NCBI GenBank assembly: GCA_002104905.1
Contig: MCFE01000592.1
Coordinates: 1-55,109, forward strand
From: Basidiobolus meristosporus CBS 931.73
Lineage: Eukaryota > Basidiobolomycota > Basidiobolomycetes > Basidiobolales > Basidiobolaceae
Direction of reading: 5' to 3'
DNA: 55,109 bases
Below the pieces are notes generated by a model. That model was given only the letters and a program-made list of their open reading frames with translations, was not told where the DNA came from and did no database searches. Positions 33,477-46,867 of this stretch are shown piece after piece. Made by a program: the position numbers and the translations under genes. Every line of letters begins with the position of its first letter. Position 1 is the first letter of the stretch.

Positions 33477-34521
33477 TTATGCTGTGTTGATATCTGTGGG
33501 AGTTTCTGGATCGATGACGAGAGATTCGTAGCGCACATTGTCTCCACTGAATGTTAGTGTTTTGGTAGCAATACGTTTCTCTTGTTCCGGGTTATGGGTG
33601 ATCCATAGGCAGGTGTATTGTGCCAAAGTTTTTTCAACTGCCAGACAGGTGGAAGGGTCTAGGGCACTGGTAGGCTCTTGAAATCATCTATATTAGTTGT
33701 GATTGAGATATCTCACTGCTATGCATACATACGAACCATCAAGTAGAACCACTTTTGGTCGCATTGAAAGCCCAATTGCAAGGGCAACTCTTTGAATTTC
33801 TCCACCTGATAGCTGGTTCCACTCCTTTTCCCAAAGAGATTCTGGTACGTCCCAGCTATATGTTGTCATATTAACAAAGCTGTTGTGGGAAGTTGTGCTT
33901 TCAGCAGGGTGTAAACTACCTCTCAGCTATAGAGATCTTTGAACATGCTTTTAGTCAACTGTTTTGGAAATACCACGGATGTGTAAATATTTACCGGATC
34001 GACAAAGTTATTCTTCTTGCGCTGTGAACGGAACTGACGAATCTTCTCGACCAATTCCAAGGGGGTTCCAGGAAGGATAGCTGTATGCGAAGATATGAGC
34101 ATGTTTTGAAACAGAACTTTATGTTATATTGCTCAACATACGTGGCCGCTGTGGGATATATGTTACCAAACTTCTCCAGTTCGGAATGCCATGTTGTTCT
34201 GGAGTGCTACATTGTTCGTGAATTAAAGGCCAACCTCTAAAATCGAATGAGAAAATACGAACAGCCCATCCAAGGTGATTTTACCAGCATCTGCTTCAGT
34301 CAACTGAGATATGCATTTGAGAAAAGTTGTTTTTCTACGAAGACGACAATCTCTGATCAGTATATCCAAGTACAAACAAAACGAGCGAAGGAATCATACC
34401 CAGCACCGCTTGGTCCGCGAATGGCTACTACGTCGCCCTCTCTAACTTGTAGATGGACATCCTGAAATAAGGGACTACCATCCGGTTTATTTTTGCCAAG
34501 ACCGCTAATATCAAGGAGCAT
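33477..34521 (-). CDS. Single-domain ABC ATPase (STAR1/FetA-YbbL-like)
   Basis: Seven exons on the minus strand: 34521-34400, 34334-34263, 34206-34142, 34080-33995, 33936-33920 (17 nt), 33855-33737 and 33676-33477. They join in phase to 226 codons. One nucleotide-binding domain, no membrane segments. Walker A is GPSGAGKTT, split by intron 1; the signature is LSGGEIQRVAL; Walker B and the following Glu read VVLLDEPTSALD, split by intron 6; the switch His is in LWITHN. The segment DGLTPEQHGIPNWRSLVTYIPQRPP and the DPISIAESWDVPE stretch (which needs the 17-nt exon) match the YbbL/FetA/STAR1 group, whose members work with a separate membrane subunit. Two donors are GTTCGT, a rare form. No membrane partner lies nearby. 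Confidence 0.85.
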
Positions 34522-34800
34522 TTTCACAACTGGGAATACAAGTGATAGATGACCAATATATATACATTTGGCTAGGTGAATAGATCCATTTCTCAGAATT
34601 ATAGCCAAATGCGAGCCCCATTTCTGAAAAACATCCAATCCAATACTGATTTGATAAATGAGCCGGCGAAGTCAACTAATGAGCTTGGAACAAGTTTATC
34701 TTATCATGATTGAATCTAACGATAGAATTTGGTCTTCATGAAAATCTTCACGTTGATTCTAAGAAACACTTTATTGCCAATGAAAGATGCCATGATGCCA
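34522..34800. other. Short spacer between two minus-strand genes
   Basis: 279 bases from the prephenate dehydratase stop to the ABC ATPase start, holding the 3' end of one and the promoter of the other. A TATATA at 34557 lies about 40 bases upstream of the ABC start and could serve as its TATA element. Confidence 0.4.
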
Positions 34801-36327
34801 TTAAGCATTGGAAGGACGTTGATTTGGGTATGAGCCCAACACAACGATATCCAAGCAGTAATTGCTGAGGTCGGCCAATGCCTTTTTCACTGAGTCGTCG
34901 TCCTTGTGACCTTCGAATTCCACGAAGAAAACGTAATGCCATGGTCGCTGATGGGATGGCCGGGAATCAATGTGGGTGAGATTAAGGCTATAGTCCTTGA
35001 AAACCTTGAGTCCATCGCACAGGGCACCAGGTTGCCTATGGTCCACGGTAAAGTAGAGCAGTGTTTTATCATCTCCAGTGGATTTGTCACAGTTCTTGCC
35101 AATGATAAAGAACCGAGTGTGATTGTCTAGATATAGAGGCTTAGAGGAGATCTCTATCGAGCAGATACTGTTGCACTTACTCCTCAAATCAGAGATATCT
35201 TGCTGAACAATTTGAAGGTTGTACAAGTCAGCACACACTGAGCTACAAACAGCAGCAGCATACATTTCACGGGATGCTAGCTCAGCGGCATGTGAGGTAG
35301 AGCTGACGTTAATACGCTCGACACCCGGTAAATTTTCGTCAAGCCACTTTTGGCATTGACCAAAGGCCTAAGCAAAAACTAGATTACGCACTGAAGCTTG
35401 CAGCACCACGCAGCTCGAATGCTTACCACTGGCTGGCTGTATATCTTTGTTATAGCGCCCTTCTGGAAGTTCGAGAGTAAACACTGCTGGATCTAATGGA
35501 TAATAGAGCAATCCGGTCAGGGAAGGGTGGACCGAGACATTCTAAGAGGATACAAACCGGTAGGTATGTCTCTGCTCGGATTTGAACTTTATCAGACCTG
35601 ATGAATCTATCAAGAGTCAACACGACCGACCCAAAGGTCGAGTTTTCAATAGGAATGATCCCGTAGGTGACTTGATCACCCTCAATCGCATCGAAAACGT
35701 CTAATAGGCACGTTAGGAGAACATCAATGATGCTTAAAAATAGACGATCCCATACCTGATATGTTATCGTATGGCTTGTAGGTAATGCTATCGCCAAAGC
35801 GTTTCACAGCAGCCTAGAGCTGATTTTAATCACCCCAGTTTGTGAACAACATTGTTTTTGGCTCCTACCTGATGGGTGAAAGAACCCGCTGGTCCGAGAT
35901 AAGCAATAGAGACATCCTTTTGGAGTGAAATGGAGGCTGACATGATTTCTCGGTAAATGGAGCACAAAGAGTCCCCTGAAAGAGGGCCTCTATTCATTTT
36001 CTTGAGCTAAAAGCAGTCAAAATCCCGTTAGAATATACTTTTTGGACTGTAACACAGTCCCATAAGTACCTTCTCGAATACGGCCTTTTCTTGTGCGGGA
36101 ATGTAGACATCCTTGGCTTGGACTTCAGAGCTTCCGAGCAAGACATACGATTTTTAGCGACTTAACGAAAGGGAAAGCTTATTGCCAGCGGGGTACCTTT
36201 CAGCTGCCTGAGCTCTCTTAGCGGCCCCGACCTCCAGCGATAAACTCGCTCGCTCATTCAGCAGATTGACCAACTTGCTATCAAGTGTGCCAATGTAGCC
36301 TCTTAGCCTTTCCAAATCTCTGCTCAT
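34801..36327 (-). CDS. Chorismate mutase-like / prephenate dehydratase / ACT fusion (P-protein)
   Basis: Eight exons on the minus strand: 36327-36197, 36130-36070, 36006-35869, 35813-35756, 35700-35558, 35492-35427, 35367-35181 and 35126-34801. They join in phase to 369 codons. Prephenate dehydratase makes phenylpyruvate for phenylalanine synthesis. Residues about 1-90 resemble an AroQ-type chorismate mutase (LDSKLVNLLNERASLSLEVGAAKR) and run into the P-protein hinge (NRGPLSGDSLCSIYREIMSA). The dehydratase starts at SIAYLGPAGSFTHQAAVKRFG and includes YGIIPIENSTFGSV and the catalytic TRF near residue 265. The ACT domain has GALCDGL and DSRPS, the phenylalanine-binding motifs, so feedback inhibition is likely. 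In the mutase region the Arg of the usual YxPxRE motif is Gln (YIPAQE), so mutase activity is doubtful. Confidence 0.9.
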
Positions 36328-39300
36328 AGTTGCTATGGCAAGGAAGATAAATTTTGTCCAGAAGCGGTTCTAAACGTGCTTTTTGTTGCGCGCATTTCTG
36401 AAAATCCCCAAAATGCATGATATATTATTAGTCATTCAGTGAAATATCGAATCATTCTTTGAACCATCACCAAAGGGATTGTCGTACCCTGCTATTGGTG
36501 TTGGCCTGGTCAGTCCAATGCATTAGAACATTGTATAATCTAGTGACTAGGTATGGCACCATATGCATCATTTATATACGGATTGGGCGGCCTACATAGG
36601 ATATAACCCATCAAATCGTCGTGATATGTTTAATTAGTATTTAACATTGGCCCACCGCCCGATCAAAAAGTGGCCACATGTGTATGGTCTATACACCCCA
36701 TTTCTCCCCGACCACCCTCAATAGAGCGTGTGTTCGCACGCCCGTTCAAAATTTAATGGTGAGTTCCAACCCAAGCTTCTAGACGAAAACGACGATCACC
36801 ACTTGAACCAAGAAACCTCGGCCCCTCGTAGCCTATAAAATGGGCGATGAATTGGTCCCTGATGGCGGAGCATGGCCGGATGTGTAGAGCCCAGCTTGTC
36901 ACTGCCGCATATACCTGGCGATAGCAACTCAGAGCCAATCAATCACCCGCGGAATATCGAAGACACCTTCCCCCTCAGTGCCAAATCCTTTGGAGACGTG
37001 GAGGGTATAGTGTGTAGGTATTAGGCATTTGGCATTTGGCTTTTCACCAAACGGAGCCATCCTCGTTCAATCGGTAGCCACAACCATACTTGGTTAAAAA
37101 TGCGTTCAAACGGGAGGGTGGCTCAGTGCAAACCAATGGTGCTGGTGTGGGGATATAGATGGATATATTATAATATTCGCTTTGCAATTACTGACCCCTG
37201 TATATGATGTATACCGGTGTTCTCTCTAGCTGCTCTCCAAATTTTCACCGAAAGCTGACTACGATTGGTGAGATGTCACCGCAAACGGAATGACAGTCTG
37301 TCAAACATCCAGTTTCGTACGATTGGTAGCTTCGATCGACTATGGACTTCGTTCAAAAAAGACTCCAATGGCCAATCATTGTGCAACACCGGGAAGATTC
37401 CTTGAATGTGGTCAGCAGTCACTAAAATGGCAAATTCCTTTTGAAGCTTTTGCTTCGAATACGCCATGCTGGCGAGAGCCTTCAGCACAGCATCAGTTGG
37501 GGATAATCCATATAGCCATGTTTGGATATAAATATGTGTACATTTACACGTTCTCGAAATTAAAAGTTCCCTCCACGTAAAGTTATGGCCACCGCCAAAT
37601 ACAGCCACAGTACCCTATATTTGGAGCAATTAAGTACTTGCCTGATGGCTTTGAAGGGCATCGTTTCTTTAGGTCCGGTGGGGAATAATTGCTCCACGCA
37701 AGGTGGAATCATGGCCTTGTGGAATGATTAATGGCAGGTTTAAGAGACAATGCTATCTGCCCAATACCAATGAAGATCCCGCAACGCTTCAAAGGATTAC
37801 ATCATCTCGAATCAAGGGGTATTGGCTCCGGATACCCTGATATGTCCATAAATAGCAAGACACCATGTTTCCTCAAGATTGAATCTCCTGGTTGGCAGAG
37901 TGGAGTCTACAATTGGTAGAACGCACAAGTTCAACTCATCAGTTAGCGCTTCACGGGGATGAAAAATTTTAGCAGTTGATGGGACTTGCTAGGGCCCCGT
38001 TATGCATTGGGTACTTGCAAATCGCGTGTGCGGTGTTTAGCCAGCATGATGTGCCTGTGACCCCAGCATGAACCCTTGGGTAACAAGATTCGTCCTACTG
38101 TTGTTCCATGGTCACTAATCCACAAATTCGTGGTGATGTAACGACCTGCGATACTAGCGGAAAGAGCCAATGGTATTCCCGATCACCAGAGCTCTGCATA
38201 GGGTTAGGGTTCCAGCTCCTCACTCTTAGTGTGAGCCAGTTCTAATGTGGGCCCTATTCAATTGCCCATTTCTTTGTGGCGTGGCGTGAAGACACAAACA
38301 ATTAGGCCGTTACCGGCGTCGAGTATATTGGTACGGTTACCTAGATTTCATTGTGGTTCAAATAAAACAGCTGCGGTGGTACTAATATCATGCGAGCCAT
38401 CCGATTTGAGAGAACCGTGAAGTTTTTGGCATCATGCCACGAGCTGGATCTCATGCGGTGAGATCCCACGGGATCGCTTGGGTGGGCTTTGCTTGTCCGT
38501 TATACCACCTAATAAAATAGAGAGCAGTCAAAATATCATGGCGATTATCTGGGTTGCCTCAAATGAATCTGGGCAATTCTACCTCTGCAGCCATTGAGCA
38601 TCCTCCGACCTGCCTCATCGTCGAGGGTATGTAGACCACATCACAATGTTCGCAACATCCCAGCGGTAGAGATATCTCGAACCCTCAACCAATCCACAGA
38701 GGCCAGTTCTTTAGCGTTTGAGTGGACTGTACTAATATGTCAATCAACCATCTTCGAGTCAGGGCTGAAGGTGGATTCATGACCGGCAGATCATTCGAAA
38801 TGTGCCACCGCTTCCCCGTATGATTTCGGCTAAGATTAGTGATTCACTGACATAATCAACACCCTCAATATGTTCATCACACAATTAGCCTTCGTAGCTC
38901 TTCGCCACTCCTTCTACGGCAATATATTCACTTACAGATATAGTCAGACCAACTGAGTTTTCTGGCGCAGAAATATCTTGCTTGTTATCTATTCGCGGCC
39001 GCCGGTAACTCAAGTACTGAGGGGTTTTCAGGCAGGTAGCATTGGCCACCCGCCATCTAGTATTCAAGGGATCTAAGGTTTATGTGTACAAATATGATGC
39101 TTTTGTAAAATTTCGGGGAGAAAGGGGTCCATATTAAGTTAAATATACTCTGTGATAGTATATTTAGCCAGTGCCTCGCCCCACCTCCCGAGACTTGCTA
39201 ATTTCAGACATCACCAATACGTATTTCATATAAATAGTGAGGCGAGGTCCATGGGATCGCTAAGTCTTTGATTTCACCAACACACACTCCTATTGAATTA

Positions 39301-39390
39301 TTTAATTTTATTTTGATATTGTCCTTTAATTTAACCTTCTCATTCCAGCTTCGTCTTAATCGTTTTTAAAAGTTTCTTGAAAAAATCATA
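36328..39390. other. Gene-poor region (about 3 kb)
   Basis: Divergent upstream regions of the dehydratase and arrestin genes with a long middle part. Frames are short (60-110 codons) and carry no domain. No tRNA fold, LTR, or tandem repeat was recognised. A weak TATA-like run sits near 36575. Confidence 0.4.
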
Positions 39391-40447
39391 ATGTTTTCCG
39401 TTCCCGTAGTTGATATCATCTTCGACCAAGAAGTAGTCATTGCTCGCGGCTCTGCCTCCGAGTCACAAGGGTACTTTGTCGAAGGAGTTGTTGACTTGAA
39501 GCTTCAGGAGCCGACCAAGGTTAATGATATTGTTCTTAAGCTAGTTGGAACCATAAGTTTATTCACCGCCACCAAAGGTAATTACTATACAGTTCTAATG
39601 GTGCGTTTCTTATGCTAAAGATGTTTACTATCATTCAGGTTGGCTTCATAAAACAATTGTAAAACAAAAATGGTCCTTAATGGACCGGTCAAGTGGTGGG
39701 AAAGCGCTGGCTGCCGACACCTATCAATATCGGTTCAATGTATTCCTTCCTGGCAGTCTACCAGAAAGCGTCATCTTGGAATTGGGCGAAATCAACTACA
39801 GGTTAACCGCTCAGGTGAAGAGGCCGGCTTTCGCAAGAGACGTAAGCGCAAGCAGACTTGTAACTCTGCGCAGGGACTCTCTTCTCTATCTTGAGCCCCA
39901 GGAGACATTGTTTGCTAATGATCAAGAGATCAAATTACCTATTCAGGACTCCATCCGTTTACCTACTCGAACCGTTCTTCAGGGGGACTCGATTCCTCTT
40001 CAAATCTTGTTTTGTCATCTTATCGGTCATCAAATTGAGAAGGTATCGATATCCATTATGGAGCACGTGAGATATCAGAGTAATATCTCTGCATATCAAA
40101 CCACCAAGCAAATAGCCAAATTTAAACTCGACATCCAATTGGAGGATTTATCTCAAGAGAAGCTATTGATGCTGGATCTGAGCAGTTGCGAAGTGCGGTT
40201 CAGTTGCAACACAAGCTTTATTCAGGTGGAGCATTACCTCCAAGTCGAGTTTAGTTCGTGCGAATGCCCTGACACTGATGACCTCGGCCCCATGGCCATG
40301 AGGATTCCCATTTGGTTTGCGCCGAAAGAGCTCCAGACTGCTTATGACGAGCTTCCTCCGTATTCCGGTCAATTGAGCGGTCCAGAGAACGGAAGCTTGC
40401 CTTCCTATGAGCTGATTGCACAAATCCCATCCCCGATCGTGGCTTGA
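39391..40447 (+). CDS. Arrestin-like protein (ART/alpha-arrestin type)
   Basis: Two exons, 39391-39577 and 39639-40447, joining in phase to 331 codons. The N-terminal arrestin fold is visible: VVDIIFDQEVVIARGSASESQGYFVEGVV and VLKLVGTISLF, then YQYRFNVFLPGSLPESV. The C-terminal arrestin sheet follows (LPTRTVLQGDSIPLQILF; HYLQVEFSSCE; MRIPIWF). Near the end are LPPYS and LPSYEL, [LP]PxY motifs of the kind that recruit Rsp5/Nedd4 ubiquitin ligases. Alpha-arrestins link such ligases to plasma-membrane transporters and direct their endocytosis. It is short for a fungal ART, which often exceed 500 residues. The cargo cannot be read from sequence. Confidence 0.85.
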
Positions 40448-40855
40448 TGGGGGGGGGTTGCAACTCACATGTAATATTCCATATTTTCGGTTTACTTGTA
40501 AAAATGTCAAAGCAGCAAAGCGATCGCCCATACACCTGCTCGAGGATGTGACGGAGAGGTATAGGGTGAATGCTTTCTTTCTTGTATCTTAATTCTTTTC
40601 TGCATATTTGGTTGGCGTACTTGCATTTCTTTGGAACCATTCTCCCGATTTGTAAGATATTATGTTTGGATTCTGCTTTTTGTTCTGTTTATTTTGAGCT
40701 CTTCTATTGTTCATTCCTTGGCCCTTCTGCATGATTTAACTAAAACCCACAAAAATTCGCTCAAACAACCTAATACAAAACTTAACCCTGATTTGTCGTT
40801 GCAGTTCAGTATCAGTAATCGGCTGATGCGAAAGATTGCTTTTTGTATCTTCGTA
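40448..40855. other. Convergent spacer
   Basis: Between the arrestin and helicase stops. It starts with a run of nine G (about 40449-40457). No gene recognised. Confidence 0.45.
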
Positions 40856-43171
<2,316 letters not shown>

Positions 43172-45143
43172 GGATTTCTCGTGAAGGTTATGTTGTTTAT
43201 CACTTGTACATATCCAATGCTACTTTAAGGATTTTTTGTCCAATTCACGTGATCTCGCGGTGAATGAAAGTCACATTTCTTGGATTTGCTTCAGGATTTT
43301 ACAGTAAAAATAACAGAATGCTCCAAGCAAACATTAAAACCTCATTCTACCAACATTTCAATCCAACTCTAGACCACAAAATGGTTGGTGAAGCAAAGGT
43401 AAACTTGATAAGTAGCCATCGATACAAGTCACAGAGCTAACGTAAGATTTTCTAATAGGCCGGGCGTGTCAAGCCTGAAGGACATTGAAGAGTCTAGGTA
43501 GCTATGCTACATTGGCTGCTATATACTCGCTTTATCCGTGAAATATAGGATTGGGACCCTTGATCTGGTTAGAAGCCTGCCTTCACAAAGGATTACGCCG
43601 TAAGGATTCTACTGGGAATCTTTAGCAAAAGTCACGGATCGTTTAGTACACTAGGGTCAATCTAAATATCGGTGCTTGGCTGCAGCATCCCCAAAATAAC
43701 CGTAGTTTAAGGAATTAGAAAGCTTGGCGGGGTTAACCCAGCTTTACACTCGTCCAAGAAACAATGGCCCTAGGCCATACAATTCGAGTCACGCCTTAAA
43801 CAGATTGATATCAAGCCCAATCTAGGATTGTATACTAGCCGCCATTGGCCTATAACCATCACCAGCGATAGTGGCTTGATTTATATTGAACAGCCCCCTG
43901 TGTGAAGCGATCCATTGTGGATGATCCCGTGAACCGGATAATTCAGGATGCATCCTTAATTGAAAGCTGTCTCTCATATGACATGATTGTTATTTTCCCG
44001 GTCAACCAATGCGCTTGACCCAAGTTGTTCGCTTGAAACATGGTCATTAGCAGCTGGTCATATTGATTAGTACCTGCTTGAGAAGAAAACGAGAAACTCA
44101 AACCACCAACCTCCACTAGTTATTCCAAAATTTGGAACTCAGTTACAACTCGCCTCACGTCTTGCCACGTACGACTCTGAGCTCGAGGGTACTACTTCGA
44201 TAGCATCATCAATTCGTGCGGTGTGAAAATGCACTTGGACATGTGAGCACTGTGGACTTGACGGAGGCTTGTGTGCATCTAGGCCCGCAAGGCTCAAGTG
44301 CACCGGCCAAGTACGAAGCAAATTCATCTCTAGAAAACCTCTGCGGCCCAACTGATGCATGCCTGGGACATGACAGCTTGCTTCTCAATGGATCCTATCG
44401 ATGAAGAGGTGGGCCAAGTAGCGCAAGCCGTCTGATGTATTCTTTGCAGTAAGGCTCAATCAGCGCCACAACAGCATTCCTTTTGCTACAACACCCAGTA
44501 CTAAAATCAGAGTAGCCCCTAACTTCATCGGAGATGATTGGTCGGGGAGATATCAATTCTCAAATAAGTCCTAGATTGGATAATTAGTGGATTTGGGTTC
44601 CCTCAAAAATGTAACCCAGGCGAATTAAACAAGTCTTGCTGGACACGCATATAGAAATAGTCTTATTAATGTGTTGATAAAGAATTATATATCGCTATTT
44701 ATGACATCATGTATGGTATATCTTTGTAGCAGGCCCTCTGCATTTCTCCATACTGACCGACTTGGTTTGTCGTTTTTACAAGCACATCAGTTCTTCTGGT
44801 GGTTCATTTCACTCACCTTGCTTGTCTAAGCACCGCTTTGAGCCGAACTTAGCTTTCAGGTTCTTGGCAACCTTCGCTGTCCCTACTTACACCCCTTTCC
44901 TATCTGCTTAGCCACCATAGCCTACTCGGTGGCACTCAAGCATCCCTCTTTCAGGTCTCAGTACAGCATATCAGAGCCTATCCGAGATTTGTATAGCCAA
45001 ATAGTTTAGCATTTGTCTGTTTCTCCTAAAAGTGAGGTTCTTATGATATTGCTTGACGTGTTGACTTAACCTTTTATACCTGACATAACATAGAATAGAG
45101 TATAAAATCATCCGCCTTTCACATTGAACCAGCTTTTGATACC
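43172..45143. other. Intergenic (about 2 kb) between divergent genes
   Basis: No domain-bearing frame. A tiny two-exon frame can be drawn (43381-43398 joined to 43459-43488, 15 codons, MVGEAK|AGRVKPEGH) with good splice sites, but it is too short to claim. The last 100 bases hold the membrane-protein promoter (a TATAAAATC at about 45101). Confidence 0.4.
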
Positions 45144-46867
45144 ATGTGGGTTAGACCTGGCCTAGTCGGCTCGAGCTTAGGTCGTAAGAATCTGAGGACC
45201 TCGACAAACTTCGTTCTCCAAGCTATTGATCCTCAGCGCAACACTAAGGCGCCGTATTTTTATCGGATCATCACCAAAAATTTCCCGCATTACAAAGGTA
45301 CCTTCAAGGAGTAATTTCTCAGCGTCATGTATCTAGCCAACCAGTTACTCACAAGTCACTGAAAAGTTGCTGAAGGTGATAATTATGAGGAGATGCAAGA
45401 AAACTTCACCTATCTCAATGAAATTCTCCTGCCGTCGATCGCCGAGAAGAAAACGTCAAAAAATATTGCGAAATGGTTGAGAGTTTGGTACGAGGAGAAT
45501 TATGTAAGTGCAGAGGGGGAATTCTAGTACAAATACCATATCTTTGCTAACCCAATCCTCCGCACTAGTCTATCTTGGCCACTAATGGTAATCGTGACTC
45601 GCTAGTTGGCGGTGACTCCACCGAGGATGAGTCGTCGGATATCTCACAGCACTCCAATCCTGGAGAGCCTGTGCTTGATCGTGCCAATCCGATTTTCACT
45701 TCAGAGCCAGTACCGAGTTGTTTAACGACCGAAGCCCAAATTGCCGATCCGGTGAACACCCGGAGGCCATCAATCACCGCTCCTGAATCGTTGGAAAGCC
45801 CAATCGATGGTGAGGGCGATACCTCTTTGCTTCAAATCCAGGCTCAAGAAAATGACCCACCGGCCAACGAGCAAGCCAATGACGAAAGGCTTGGTCCAGA
45901 CAACCCGGAATCCGTACACTCCGAGAGCTTGAGCTCTGAATCGACCCACTCCGAAAACAAGCTAACGGAGGATTTGGAGCCTAGTGTACATGACAATTGG
46001 TGGTCATCGCAGGGGTTGGGTGTGCTGAGCAATTGGTTTGATAGCCCTGCCGCTGTCAAAAAGAATAACCAGAATATCGGCATCTGGGAGATTCCCATCC
46101 AATTGATCGCCCTACTAACGTACCCAGTAACGGACGCCCACCCAGGGAAGAATCCAAGCTATGCAGGTAGGTAGAAAGCATGACATTCTCGAACTCTCCA
46201 GTAATTCACGTGTTATGCAGAGCTTCGAGCAATCTCGCAGGTAACCCAAAGGCGCAAAATCCTACTGTTCCTAACGCTCTACGTATTCGTCATCCGCTAT
46301 GCCTCGTTTGATTTGTTTCTTCTCCTACTGTGTGCTACCCAATGCGCCATGCTTTTTCTGATGAAGAACTCGGCCAAAGTAAACATGCAAATGGCCAAAA
46401 GGTGATGCTCATATCCTCTTTTATTGACTAGACCTTCCAAGCATTAAATGGCTCTCTTTTGTTACAGGACTGTTCGACAGCGGGTGAATTGGGCAAAGCA
46501 ATGGGCCGGGGGCTTTTTCCGCAAAAGTTCGCCCCCAAATCAAGCACCAACTCAACCCCGTCCTTCTAACATTGTATTATATCCAAACAAGCAATCCCCA
46601 ACTGGGTCTCCGACCGAAAGTCCAAGCGCCAGCCAGCCCGATCCTCAGATGAAGTCCCAAAAACGCTTCTTTTCGCGGACCAGAAACAATACTGCTCCAG
46701 ATTTGAGCACTAATTTTGTGGCAAACGAAAACTCCTCGCCAGCTCCAACAGCCAAGCAAAGGCGCAGGTTTTTCTCTAAGTCCAAGGGATTCAATTCGAA
46801 CCTTCCGCCTACCATTGAGGCCTCTGATATAGAGCCGGATGGCCGAAAGTCTCTTGAAAGTCCTTGA
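45144..46867 (+). CDS. Predicted membrane protein of unknown function
   Basis: Five exons: 45144-45297, 45367-45503, 45569-46166, 46221-46401 and 46468-46867, joining in phase to 489 codons. No family was recognised. Residues about 30-95 look folded (YFYRIITKNFPHYK; NEILLPSIAEKKTSKNIAKWLRVWYEENY). Residues about 100-260 are acidic and Ser/Glu-rich, likely disordered. Around 280-350 is a membrane region: IPIQLIALLTYPV, then two adjacent hydrophobic stretches, LLFLTLYVFVIRYASFDLFLL and LLCATQCAMLFLM. After it comes a basic segment (KRTVRQRVNWAKQW) and a Ser/Pro-rich tail containing two repeats of QKRFFSRTR/RRRFFSKSK. A hairpin-type membrane anchor with cytosolic tails is likely. Confidence 0.72.

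Noticed and set aside
34519-34638. An upstream extension of the ABC ATPase frame (MDVFQKWGSHL...) giving a longer N-terminus
   Set aside because: The family starts close to the MLLDISGL segment. The extension looks like untranslated sequence and contains a TATA-like run.
36328-39390. Search for tRNA genes, CRISPR-like arrays or a biosynthetic cluster in the large gap
   Set aside because: No cloverleaf, regular spacer array or domain-bearing frame was found by eye. CRISPR is not expected in a fungal nucleus.
43381-43488. Two-exon frame of 15 codons with good splice sites (MVGEAK|AGRVKPEGH)
   Set aside because: Far too short to support without transcript or conservation evidence.
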